Assembly (NCBI RefSeq): GCF_028471945.1 | Contig: NZ_CP110128.1 | Span: 3,646,501-3,710,500 of the forward strand | DNA: 64,000 nt | Reading direction: 5' to 3' | Source of the DNA: Pseudomonas sp. WJP1 | GTDB taxonomy: Bacteria > Pseudomonadota > Gammaproteobacteria > Pseudomonadales > Pseudomonadaceae | Part shown: positions 23,331 to 31,606 of the stretch, one piece after another | Numbering within the stretch: the stretch's first letter is position 1 | Layout of the letters: each line of letters opens with the position of its first letter | Notes under the pieces: model-generated | Told to the model about the DNA's origin: nothing | The model's input: only the letters and a program-made list of their open reading frames with translations | Databases searched by the model: none | Made by a program: the position numbers and the translations under genes

Positions 23331-26027
23331 TTGCCAGACACCCCAGCCAGACACCTGGTCTCGACCCGGTTTTCGCCACCGCGCATCGGTACTCGCCATG
23401 TGCCCCGCACGGCCCTGCTCGCTCAGCTCAAACGCATGCACCACTGCAAGCTGGCGCTGGTCACCGGTGCGGCGGGTTACGGCAAGACGACCTTGATGGC
23501 GCAGTGGCGCCAGGACCGGCTCATGGCCGGCGCGGAAGTTGCCTGGGTTTCGCTGATGGCCGAAGACAAGGGTTACACCGCCTTCTGCACAGCGCTGTTC
23601 GAAGGGTTGCGCCGGCTGGGCATCGAAGTGGACAGCGACCTGTTGCGCGAAGACAACACGCTGCCGGCGATGCAAACCTGTGTCGCCATCATCGTCGAAG
23701 CGGCGGCCATGCTGAGCAAGGAGCTGTACCTGATCGTCGACGACTACCACCATGTGGAAGTCCCACATGCCCACAAGCTGATTCAAAAATTGCTCGACCA
23801 GAGCCCGGGCAACCTGCATCTGGTGCTGGCCTCGCGGGTCAACCCGCCACTGAGCCTGTCGCGCCTGCGGGTCATGGACCAGGTGGTGGAAATCGAAAGC
23901 GCCGAGCTGCCGTTCGACCTGGCCGAGACCCGCACCTTCGTCGAAGAGAACCTGGGCACCGACAAGATCAATGCCGATGAGCTGAGCCTGATCCATGACC
24001 TGACCAACGGCTGGCCGTCGTGCCTGCAACTGATCGTCATCATGCTCAAGAACCGCCCCTCTAGCCGCTCGCTGCTCAATGACCTGGTCTGGCGCTCCAG
24101 CGACCTGCAAAGCTATCTGAGCGAAGAAGTGGTGGCGCACCTGCCGGACGAACTGGTCGAAGTGGCCGAAACGTTGTCGATCTTCCGTCGATTCAACGCC
24201 GCCATGGCCGTGACGGTGACTGGCCATGTCGACGCCGGTGAACTGCTGCAGCGCATGGAAGACGAGAACCTGCTGATCCAGCGGGTCGACTCCGAAGACC
24301 GCATGACCTGGTATCGCTTCCAGCCGTTGTTCGGTGAGTTCCTCAGCGCGCGCCTGGAGCGTCGGGGCCGGGACATCCGCGCTTTGCACCGCCTCGGTGC
24401 CCAATGGTTCGCCGGTCACAACTGCCTGACCGAAGCGGTTCGCCACGCCAGCCTGGGCGATGACATCGATTTTGCGATACGGGTGATCGAACAGGCAGCG
24501 CCAGCCACCTGGAGCCTGGAGTACCTGGCCCCGACCCTGCGCCTGCTGGAGCGCATGCCCGAGGATGTGCTGTTTTCCCATCAACGCCTGCTGTTCCTGG
24601 CCTGCGTCACGGTTTCGCTGACTTCGCGCCCGGGCAGGGCGAAATCCTGGCTCGAGCGTCTGCAGGCCAGCGACCTCAGCGCGCACCCCGAACTGGTCAG
24701 CGGCCTGCCGGTGATCCACGCGGCCATCGCCATTCAGGAAGACGACAGCGAGCGTACCATCGACCTGCTCGAGCACGTGCGCGATGCACCTATGGAAAAC
24801 CCCTTCCTGCGCTACATGCTGCTGGCGGCGTTGAGCGTCGCCTATTACACGGCGGGACGTTATGCCGATGCCCGGCGCCTGTTCGACATCCATCCGATAC
24901 CACCGCAGGATCGCGGCAACGACATGGCACTGGTCGCGGAATCGGCGCGCTTGACCACCTATATGATGAGCGGCGAGATCGGCGTGGCCGAACCGCTGGT
25001 ATCCGAATTGCTCGAGCGTTCCACCCGCGAAGGCGGACACCGTTCGATTTGTGCCAACCTCTGTGCCAGCCTGTTGGCCGATGCATTCTACGAGCTCGAC
25101 CGGATCGATGACGCGCGCGAACTGATCGCCAACCGCTTTGGCTTGCTGCACTCCTCCGTTCCCGATGTCATCGTACGCACCAATATCAGCCGCAGCCGTC
25201 TGGACCTGCTGCAGAAAGGTCCGGATGCCGCACTGGCCTTTCTGCGCCAGCAAATCGCCCACCTGCGCAGCCTGGGGCAGATTCGCCCGGTGGCCCAGTT
25301 ACTGGGCGAACAGGTGCGCGTGAGCCTGATCAAGGGCCAGCGCAATCAAGCGGTGGAATTACTGCAAACGCTTGAAGAGTTTGTCCGCAACCACGGCAGC
25401 GAGCGCGGTGGTCGGGCGGAACTGCCAGCGATCGCCGCATTGGCCCGCGCACGGGTACTCATCAGCGAGGACTCCCAGGCAGCCCTGCAGGCATTGAAAA
25501 CAGTGGGAGACTACGCCGAACGCTTCCAGCGCAATCGCCTGGCCGTACTGGTCGACCTGCTGTCGGCCGGCGTACTGCAAGACCTCGATTGTCCCGAGCA
25601 ATCCCTCGAATGCTTGCGTCGGGCCGTGGAAGCCGGACAGCGCCTTGGGCTGATTCGCACCTTGCTGGACGAAGGCGCATTGAGCGAAAAACTGCTTGGC
25701 CGTCTTGCCCAAACCCCGCTTGAAGACCCCGTGCGCCATTACGTGGACCAACTGATCGATAAGTTGACCGGCCCCTGCGCGCAGGCGCAGGCAACAACTC
25801 CGGCGCGGCGCAAGGCAGCCACGGGGCAAGAGCCACAATTGACACCCCGCGAGCGCGAGATTCTCAGCCTTGTGGCCCAGGCCATGTCCAGCAAGCGCAT
25901 CGCCCATACGCTGGACATCACCCTGGACACCGTGAAGTGGAACCTGCGTAACATCTACGCCAAGCTCGGGGTCTCGAGCCGCTACGATGCCATGGTCTGG
26001 GCGCGCAACCACAAACTGATCGACTGA
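23331..26027 (+). CDS. LAL/MalT-type LuxR family ATP-dependent transcriptional regulator
   Basis: An 898-residue STAND-type regulator. Walker A GAAGYGKT is at about 46-53 and LIVDDYHHV resembles Walker B; LASRVNPPLSLSRLR and LTNGWPSCLQL follow. A long helical TPR-like middle comes next, and a C-terminal LuxR helix-turn-helix (LTPREREILSLVAQ, IAHTLDITLDTVKWNLRNIY, KLGVSSRYDAMVWAR). The probable start is TTG at 23331 after GAGGATAAGAAG; MPDTPARHLVSTRFSPP matches the family N-terminus. A paralogue lies at the left edge of the window. It probably activates the divergent SDR and other genes of the island on binding an unknown metabolite. Confidence 0.92.
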   Translation: MPDTPARHLVSTRFSPPRIGTRHVPRTALLAQLKRMHHCKLALVTGAAGYGKTTLMAQWRQDRLMAGAEVAWVSLMAEDKGYTAFCTALFEGLRRLGIEVDSDLLREDNTLPAMQTCVAIIVEAAAMLSKELYLIVDDYHHVEVPHAHKLIQKLLDQSPGNLHLVLASRVNPPLSLSRLRVMDQVVEIESAELPFDLAETRTFVEENLGTDKINADELSLIHDLTNGWPSCLQLIVIMLKNRPSSRSLLNDLVWRSSDLQSYLSEEVVAHLPDELVEVAETLSIFRRFNAAMAVTVTGHVDAGELLQRMEDENLLIQRVDSEDRMTWYRFQPLFGEFLSARLERRGRDIRALHRLGAQWFAGHNCLTEAVRHASLGDDIDFAIRVIEQAAPATWSLEYLAPTLRLLERMPEDVLFSHQRLLFLACVTVSLTSRPGRAKSWLERLQASDLSAHPELVSGLPVIHAAIAIQEDDSERTIDLLEHVRDAPMENPFLRYMLLAALSVAYYTAGRYADARRLFDIHPIPPQDRGNDMALVAESARLTTYMMSGEIGVAEPLVSELLERSTREGGHRSICANLCASLLADAFYELDRIDDARELIANRFGLLHSSVPDVIVRTNISRSRLDLLQKGPDAALAFLRQQIAHLRSLGQIRPVAQLLGEQVRVSLIKGQRNQAVELLQTLEEFVRNHGSERGGRAELPAIAALARARVLISEDSQAALQALKTVGDYAERFQRNRLAVLVDLLSAGVLQDLDCPEQSLECLRRAVEAGQRLGLIRTLLDEGALSEKLLGRLAQTPLEDPVRHYVDQLIDKLTGPCAQAQATTPARRKAATGQEPQLTPREREILSLVAQAMSSKRIAHTLDITLDTVKWNLRNIYAKLGVSSRYDAMVWARNHKLID

Positions 26028-26034
26028 CCCCTAG

Positions 26035-26064
26035 CGACTCCCCTCCCGTCGAGAGGGGAAGTCG
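26035..26064. terminator. Convergent hairpin between LAL regulator and FadE-type gene
   Basis: CGACTCCCCTC pairs with GAGGGGAAGTCG (one-base bulge) around an 8-base loop. It lies between the 3' ends of two converging genes. There is no strong T-run, so termination may be weak. Confidence 0.45.
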
Positions 26065-26078
26065 TACCCTGTGATGAT

Positions 26079-27869
26079 TCAGAACGCGAAGTGGCTCTCC
26101 GGCATGGCCATCAGGCAACCGGCACCTGCGAGCAATGCCTCGCGATGGGCACCGGCCCGTGGCAACACTCGGCGCAGGTAGAAGTCGGCCGATTGCAGCT
26201 TGGCCTGATAGAACGCCGCTTCCCCGCTGCCAGCCTGCAGGGCCTCACTGGCACGCACAGCCGCCTGCAGCCACAAGGCCGCCAACATCACGTAGGCCGA
26301 ATAGGCCAGGAAGTCCACCGACACCGCGCCAATCTCTTCGGGGTCGCGGCGGCATGCTTGCAGCACCGAGTCGGCCAGCGCCCGCCACTCCTGGAGGCGT
26401 TGTGCGACCCGCTCGGCCATGTCGGCCATCTGCGGATGAGCCGTGGCCAATGCTGCCTGGGTAGCCAGTTCGTCAATCAATGCATTGAGTTCGCTGCCGC
26501 CGTCGCCGAGCAACTTGCGGCGGATCAGGTCCAGCGCCTGGATGCCATTGGTACCTTCATAAAGCTGGGTGATGCGGCTGTCGCGCATCAGTTGCTCCAT
26601 GCCCCATTCGCGGATGAACCCGTGACCGCCGTACAACTGCACGCCGAGGCTGGCCACTTCCTGCCCGCAGTCGGTGAAGAACGCCTTGATCATGGGGATG
26701 AGCAACGCGGCGCGACGGCTGGCGGCATCCCGTTGAACCGGGTCGGTGGCGCCGTGTTCGAGGTCCAGTTGTCGGGCAGCGTAGGCGGCCAGCATGCGAC
26801 AACCTTCGCTGAGGGTCTTCTGGGTGAGCAACATGCGCCGCACATCCGGGTGCACGATGATCGGGTCGGCAGGTTTTTCCGGCGCCACGGGGCCTGTGAT
26901 CGCCCGCGACTGCAAGCGCTCGCGGGCATAGGCCAGGCCGCCCTGGAATGCCGCTTCGGCGATACCCAGGCCCTGCAGCCCGACCTGGAAACGTGCATCG
27001 TTCATCATGGTGAACATGCAGGCCAGGCCCAGGTTCGGTTGACCCACCAGCCAGCCGGTGGCGTCGTCGAAATTCATCACACAGGTGGAGGCGCCCTTGA
27101 TGCCCATCTTGTGTTCCAGCGCGCCACAACCCAGCGAGTTGCGTTCGCCAAGCGAGCCATCGGCGTTGACCAGCCGCTTGGGCACAAGGAACAGGCTGAT
27201 GCCCTTGACGCCCGGTGGTGCGTCGGGCAAACGGGCGAGCACCAGGTGAATGATGTTGTCAGTGAAGTCCTGCTCGCCGCCGCTGATGAAGATCTTGCTG
27301 CCACTGAGCCGGTAGCTGCCGTCGGCCTGGGGCTGGGCGCGGGTACGCAACAGCGCCAGGTCGGTCCCGGCCTGGGGTTCGGTGAGGCACATGGTGCCGG
27401 TCCACTCGCCGCTGACCAATGGCCCCAGATAGCGCTGCTTGAGCGCCTCGCTGCCGTGGCGATGCAGGGCCAGCACCGTGCCTTCGGTCAGCCCGGAATA
27501 GACGCGGAACGACAGCGAGGCGCTCATCAGCATCTCGTGGAAGCTCGCCGAAACCATTTGCGGAAAGCCCTGGCCATCAAAGTCCAGCGGCCCGGTCATG
27601 CTGGCCCAGCCTTGCTCGACAAAGAGCTTGTAGGCCTGGGCAAAGCCATCCGGCGTGGTGACTTCTCCGTTCTCCAGGCGACAGCCCTGCTCGTCACTGT
27701 TGCGATTGAGCGGCGCCACCACCTCGGCGGTGAACCGCGCGGCCTCTTCGAGCACGCCGTCGATGGTCTCGCGGTCCAGGCCATTGCCCAGTTGCTGGCA
27801 ATGCCCGGTGACGTCAAACAGTTCGTGCAGGACAAAACGCATATCGCGCAGCGGTGCTTGATAGCTCAT
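26079..27869 (-). CDS. Acyl-CoA dehydrogenase, long FadE/DmdC-like type
   Basis: A 596-residue dehydrogenase with the C-terminal extension typical of the DmdC/PA0506-like FadE group. Motifs: MCLTEPQAGTDLALLRT, LSGSKIFISGGEQD, GIKGASTCVMNFD, YGGHGFIREWGMEQLMRDSRI and QLYEGTNGIQALDLIRRKL, with the catalytic Glu in YEGT. The extra helical domain of about 150 residues ends at MPESHFAF. It oxidises an acyl-CoA and passes electrons to ETF. It is divergent from a LysR regulator (178 bp between starts), which is the likely local control. Confidence 0.91.
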   Translation of the reverse strand: MSYQAPLRDMRFVLHELFDVTGHCQQLGNGLDRETIDGVLEEAARFTAEVVAPLNRNSDEQGCRLENGEVTTPDGFAQAYKLFVEQGWASMTGPLDFDGQGFPQMVSASFHEMLMSASLSFRVYSGLTEGTVLALHRHGSEALKQRYLGPLVSGEWTGTMCLTEPQAGTDLALLRTRAQPQADGSYRLSGSKIFISGGEQDFTDNIIHLVLARLPDAPPGVKGISLFLVPKRLVNADGSLGERNSLGCGALEHKMGIKGASTCVMNFDDATGWLVGQPNLGLACMFTMMNDARFQVGLQGLGIAEAAFQGGLAYARERLQSRAITGPVAPEKPADPIIVHPDVRRMLLTQKTLSEGCRMLAAYAARQLDLEHGATDPVQRDAASRRAALLIPMIKAFFTDCGQEVASLGVQLYGGHGFIREWGMEQLMRDSRITQLYEGTNGIQALDLIRRKLLGDGGSELNALIDELATQAALATAHPQMADMAERVAQRLQEWRALADSVLQACRRDPEEIGAVSVDFLAYSAYVMLAALWLQAAVRASEALQAGSGEAAFYQAKLQSADFYLRRVLPRAGAHREALLAGAGCLMAMPESHFAF

Positions 27870-28047
27870 GCCCGCCCCTCCCCATCGACCCGACCCATTG
27901 TGCCGACCACTAAAAACGTCGCCCGCTGTACGTCAAATCTTTTGCTCACACCGACACTCCCCAAAGCTGAAAAGAAGGATTGCCGACACCCTAAGCAGCT
28001 GCCTACTATTTGAGAAATTTCATTTTCATATGCGTGATATTTGCAGA

Positions 28048-28956
28048 ATGAATACAACCAACTTCGACCTAAACCTGCTGCGTATCCTCGACGTGCTGCT
28101 GCGCGAACAGAACGTCTCCCGCGCCGCCGAGCGCCTGGCCCTCAGCCAGCCGACGGTGAGTAATGCCCTGGCACGCCTGCGCGAACAGCTCGATGATCCG
28201 TTGCTGGTGCGTATCGGCCGGCGCATGCAACCGACGCCCAAGGCCCTGGCGCTTGAAGGCCCGATTCGCGCGGCGTTGCAGCAGATCGAGCAGACCCTCA
28301 ACGTCGACGAAAGCTTCGACCCACTGTCCAGCCGGCAGACCTTTCGCATTGCCATGACCGACTTTGTCGAACAGGTGTGCATGCCAAGCCTGCTGCGGCA
28401 TTTGCAGGACAGCGCGCCCAACCTGCGCCTGGACATCGCCCCACTGGCGCCCAGCCTGCCGATCGATGCCCTGGATCGCGGACAACTCGACATGGTGCTG
28501 GGCCGCTTTGACGAAATCCCGGCACGCTTCGCCCGTCACCACTGGCGCAGCGAAACGCTTCAGGTCGCGTTGCGCCAGGACCATCCGCTGGTCAATGGCG
28601 CGCTGGACCTGCAGACCTTTCTGCGCTTGCGCCACCTCTGGGTACATGGCGGCCAGACCCGTGGCATGGTCGATCAATGGCTGGGGGAACAGGGGCTGTC
28701 ACGGCAAATCGTCTACACCACCCCCAACTACCTGCAGGCGGCGCATCTGGTCGCGGCCTCGGACCTGTGCGTCGTGCTGCCGACCCAACTGGCGCGCAAC
28801 TTCGCGACGTTGCTGCCTTTGCAGCTGCATGATTTGCCGTTTGCACTGGACGCTTTCGAGCTGGACCTGGTGTACCTGGCACAACGTGGACAGGATCGAG
28901 CGATGAGTTGGTTGGTGGGGGAAATTCTGCAGGTTGGCAAAGCTCCAGGGACATGA
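28048..28956 (+). CDS. LysR family transcriptional regulator
   Basis: A 302-residue LysR protein. The winged helix-turn-helix is at the N-terminus (FDLNLLRILDVLLREQNVSR, then LALSQPTVSNALARLREQLDD), followed by the substrate-binding domain beginning FRIAMTDFVEQV. ATG 28048 was chosen because FDLNLLR normally follows within ten residues; an in-frame ATG at 28030 is possible. It is divergent from the FadE-type dehydrogenase, the classical LysR layout. A dehydratase remnant begins just after its stop, suggesting that the gene downstream was once longer and has been replaced by the phenol hydroxylase block. Confidence 0.9.
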   Translation: MNTTNFDLNLLRILDVLLREQNVSRAAERLALSQPTVSNALARLREQLDDPLLVRIGRRMQPTPKALALEGPIRAALQQIEQTLNVDESFDPLSSRQTFRIAMTDFVEQVCMPSLLRHLQDSAPNLRLDIAPLAPSLPIDALDRGQLDMVLGRFDEIPARFARHHWRSETLQVALRQDHPLVNGALDLQTFLRLRHLWVHGGQTRGMVDQWLGEQGLSRQIVYTTPNYLQAAHLVAASDLCVVLPTQLARNFATLLPLQLHDLPFALDAFELDLVYLAQRGQDRAMSWLVGEILQVGKAPGT

Positions 28957-28968
28957 TTGCGGTGGCGC

Positions 28969-29098
28969 CCCTGGCTGTTCAACCTGCACCATCATGCACC
29001 TGGCGTGGAAAACAGCTTCGAAGCGCGGGCGATCGTGCTCGAAGGACCGGAGGATCATCACGCCCGGATCGACGCATTTCACCTTGGCTACACGTCAT
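28969..29098 (+). pseudogene. Remnant of an IlvD/Edd-family dehydratase (C-terminal fragment)
   Basis: The frame through 28957-29178 encodes FEARAIVLEGPEDHHARID with preceding FNLHHHAPGVENS. This resembles the C-terminal R-A-V-V-F/L-E-x-x-E-D-Y-x-x-R-I-D segment of IlvD/Edd-type dihydroxyacid and sugar-acid dehydratases. It has no start, no FeS cysteines and no conserved end: similarity stops at about 29090, right where the outer-membrane channel gene ends. It therefore looks like a leftover cut by insertion of the neighbouring block. The identification rests on one short motif. Confidence 0.5.
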
Positions 29099-30010
29099 TT
29101 AGAAAGGTACGGTCAGTTTCACCCAATAAGCGTCCCCCTCTGCCCTGTTCCGTACCTGGGACTCCTGCTGCCATTTAGCGGTCAAAAACCATCCCTTATC
29201 ACTCGTGTATTTCACCGAAGGCCCGATAGCGAATACCTTGCCTTTATTGTTTTTTATCGTCTCGCCATCTTGTCGGTCATCCGTGGTCTGGTGGTAAATG
29301 TAACCCCCTACCCCTACGACCCAGCCATTACCCAACCCCCAACCGACGGCGTAATCCATATGCAGCTCCTGACCCGAGCGGTAGTCAGTATCTTTATTGC
29401 GCAGGTTGAAGTCGTACATGGTTTTGGCATCTATGTTCAGTCCCTCCGGATCGATATAGGACACCGCGAGAACAGGCTCGATCACCCAGTAGTTACGTCC
29501 GAGATTGGCCAGGTCATTTTTGTCGTACTCGCCTGTGGGGGCGATAAAATCCAGGGCGAGAATACTGTGAAGTTTCTCGCTGTGATGAAAACCCAGTGCC
29601 GGACCAAAAATCATATCGCCCAGGCCCTGTTTGCTTTGCGATTGCCCGTTGAGCTCGACTTTCAAATCCACCAGTGGAGCGATGGCATGAAAAGCCAGGC
29701 TCCCCCCGAACACTTGCTGCTCAGTTACCCAGATCAACCGCGGTGCAATGGCGTTGGCCCGCACGCGAAAATCCACCGGCACCTTGTCGCCGCTGTTGTC
29801 ACGTAGTGAATCGGCTTCGTAGTGATTGACGAAGAACTGCGAATACAAGCCCGGTGGAGGCATTGCGCCGGACATATAGTTTTCGGAACCCATGGGATAT
29901 GAGGAACCGCCGTTCTCGGTGGCCTGAACCCCAATACTGGTGGCGGCTAGAATACTTAAACCGGTGTGGCACAGTTGACGCGCGCAAGTCTTCTTTGGTG
30001 CTGCTTTCAT
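29099..30010 (-). CDS. Outer-membrane channel, meta-pathway phenol degradation (SphA/MetA-like) family
   Basis: A 303-residue exported protein with a signal peptide (ILAATSIGVQA) followed by repeated amphipathic beta strands, such as GDMIFGPALGFHH, YWVIEPVLAVSYI, HMDYAVGWGLGNGWVVGVGG and the terminal DAYWVKLTVPF. This is the pattern of the Phenol_MetA_deg outer-membrane family, members of which are linked to uptake of aromatic compounds. ATG 30010 follows AAAGGTCATC. It is the last gene of the phenol hydroxylase run, 91 bp after dmpP, so it is probably co-transcribed and helps phenol entry. Confidence 0.85.
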   Translation of the reverse strand: MKAAPKKTCARQLCHTGLSILAATSIGVQATENGGSSYPMGSENYMSGAMPPPGLYSQFFVNHYEADSLRDNSGDKVPVDFRVRANAIAPRLIWVTEQQVFGGSLAFHAIAPLVDLKVELNGQSQSKQGLGDMIFGPALGFHHSEKLHSILALDFIAPTGEYDKNDLANLGRNYWVIEPVLAVSYIDPEGLNIDAKTMYDFNLRNKDTDYRSGQELHMDYAVGWGLGNGWVVGVGGYIYHQTTDDRQDGETIKNNKGKVFAIGPSVKYTSDKGWFLTAKWQQESQVRNRAEGDAYWVKLTVPF

Positions 30011-30101
30011 GGTTGATGACCTTTTGTTGTTTTTATAGTCAGCCGCAACCCTGCTGACCGTCGGGAAACCAGCAGGATTGGCGGTTATGTTTGCGGTGAA
30101 A

Positions 30102-31163
30102 TCAGATTCTTTTGAACAGTGCCGATCTGGTGCTTTCGGATGCGCCATCGGCAGCGCTATAGAAACGCTCCATGAAAATGTCACGCTCGAACAACCGCCC
30201 CTGCATCAAGCAGGTGATGGCTGAATCAATCATCACAGGCGGCCCGCACAGGTACGCCTTGCGGTTGCTGAATCGTCCTTCGAAGTGCTGTTTCGCAGCG
30301 TCATGCACGTAGCCCTTGAATCCTGTCCATTCTTCGTCGTCTGCCGCCTGGCTGAGCGCAGGTACGTAAGTGAAGTTGGTAAACTCGCGCTCCAGTTCTT
30401 CAAATAACCCGCGGTTGTAGAGTTCAGCTCGATTGCGTGCACCTTGGAACAGCACAATCTGGCGGGTATCGCCGGTCTCCAATAGATCGAGAATCATCGA
30501 TTGAGGACTCGACAAACCCGAGCCACCGGCAATGAAAATCAAGTCGCCGCTTTGCGACGTACGCACGAAAAACTGCCCGTAAGGTCCGGAAAGTTCTACC
30601 GCATCACCGACGTTAAGTTCATCGTGGATCATGCTCGTAGCCAGTCCGCCGTCTACACGACGCACATGCAATTCGACTTCATCCGCCTGCCTCGGGGTAT
30701 TGGCGAGCGAGAACGCCCTCGTCCCTTCAATCCCCGGCAATTGCAGGTTGATGTACTGGCCTGCCTGGAACGCCATTGACCGGTCGAGTTTCAGGTGGAC
30801 GCCCTTGATGGTGGGCGACAGATCCACAAGCCTGGTGACAACCGCTTGATAGTCCTCGACAGGGTGTCCGAGGAAGTCCGGGGCGGCGTCGATATCCGCT
30901 TCGATCACCATGTCGCTTTGAGGAATGGCACAACAGGCGAGCACCTTGCCTTCATCCCGCTCCATGTCCATCAAGGCGAATGATGATGCCGCACCCAGGT
31001 CTGCCTCACCTTCGAGCACCTGAACCTTGCAGGTGGCGCAGGTACCGTGGCCACAGGCGAATGGCAGCCAGACACCCTGGCGCAAGGCTGCCTGCAGGAT
31101 GGTCTGGCCCTCCTCCACCTCGATTTGCTCGCCAGTGGGTTCGATGGTTACTTGGTAGCTCAT
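30102..31163 (-). CDS. dmpP: Phenol hydroxylase P5 component, NADH:FAD/[2Fe-2S] reductase
   Basis: A 353-residue electron-transfer component. The plant-type [2Fe-2S] ferredoxin domain has Cys37, Cys42, Cys45 and Cys77 (FACGHGTCATC and LACCAIP). The FAD site RAFSLANTP and NAD site FIAGGSGLSSPQSMI follow, and the C-terminal segment is CGPPVMIDSAITCLMQGRL. It takes electrons from NADH to the diiron oxygenase DmpN. ATG 31163 is 10 bp after the dmpO stop. Length and domain order match DmpP/PhP of multicomponent phenol hydroxylases. Confidence 0.94.
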   Translation of the reverse strand: MSYQVTIEPTGEQIEVEEGQTILQAALRQGVWLPFACGHGTCATCKVQVLEGEADLGAASSFALMDMERDEGKVLACCAIPQSDMVIEADIDAAPDFLGHPVEDYQAVVTRLVDLSPTIKGVHLKLDRSMAFQAGQYINLQLPGIEGTRAFSLANTPRQADEVELHVRRVDGGLATSMIHDELNVGDAVELSGPYGQFFVRTSQSGDLIFIAGGSGLSSPQSMILDLLETGDTRQIVLFQGARNRAELYNRGLFEELEREFTNFTYVPALSQAADDEEWTGFKGYVHDAAKQHFEGRFSNRKAYLCGPPVMIDSAITCLMQGRLFERDIFMERFYSAADGASESTRSALFKRI

Positions 31164-31173
31164 GGCCGGTTCC

Positions 31174-31533
31174 TCAGTTGAAAGTGCCGGCAATGCCGTT
31201 CAAGCCTGGCGTATTCATATGCAGCAGGCTTTTATGGTTTATGCCGTTATCGATCAGGCTGGCCGCGTAGTCCGGGGTGAAAGGCTGATCGTTCAATCGC
31301 CACAGCGCACGGCTAAAGTCGACGCGAGGGGCATCCGGGTGTTGCGCAATGGACGATTTCACCACTTGCTCGATGAACGCCCCGAACGGCATGCTCGGTG
31401 GCAATGGAAAGGTGAACGGCGCGCAGAACATCAGGTGTTTTTCCCAGCACAGGTACACCAGCTGCAGGCCTTTGAAGTTGTCCTGGCTATCCAGGGGGTG
31501 GGCGCTGTAGGCACCAATAGCAGTCACGGGCAT
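31174..31533 (-). CDS. dmpO: Phenol hydroxylase P4 (gamma) subunit
   Basis: A 119-residue protein with the family N-terminus MPVTAIGAYSAHPLDSQDNF and the segment LVYLCWEKHLMFCAPFTFPL. It is the small subunit of the hydroxylase dodecamer (alpha-beta-gamma)2, without a cofactor of its own. It is placed between the large subunit and the reductase, as in all dmp-type operons. Confidence 0.92.
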   Translation of the reverse strand: MPVTAIGAYSAHPLDSQDNFKGLQLVYLCWEKHLMFCAPFTFPLPPSMPFGAFIEQVVKSSIAQHPDAPRVDFSRALWRLNDQPFTPDYAASLIDNGINHKSLLHMNTPGLNGIAGTFN

Positions 31534-31606
31534 GATGTTGTCCTTTTTCTTGTCAGGTCATTTGGAAGCGGGCGCGGACACCCGCTTCATCGCTCAGCGC
31601 CAAGCC

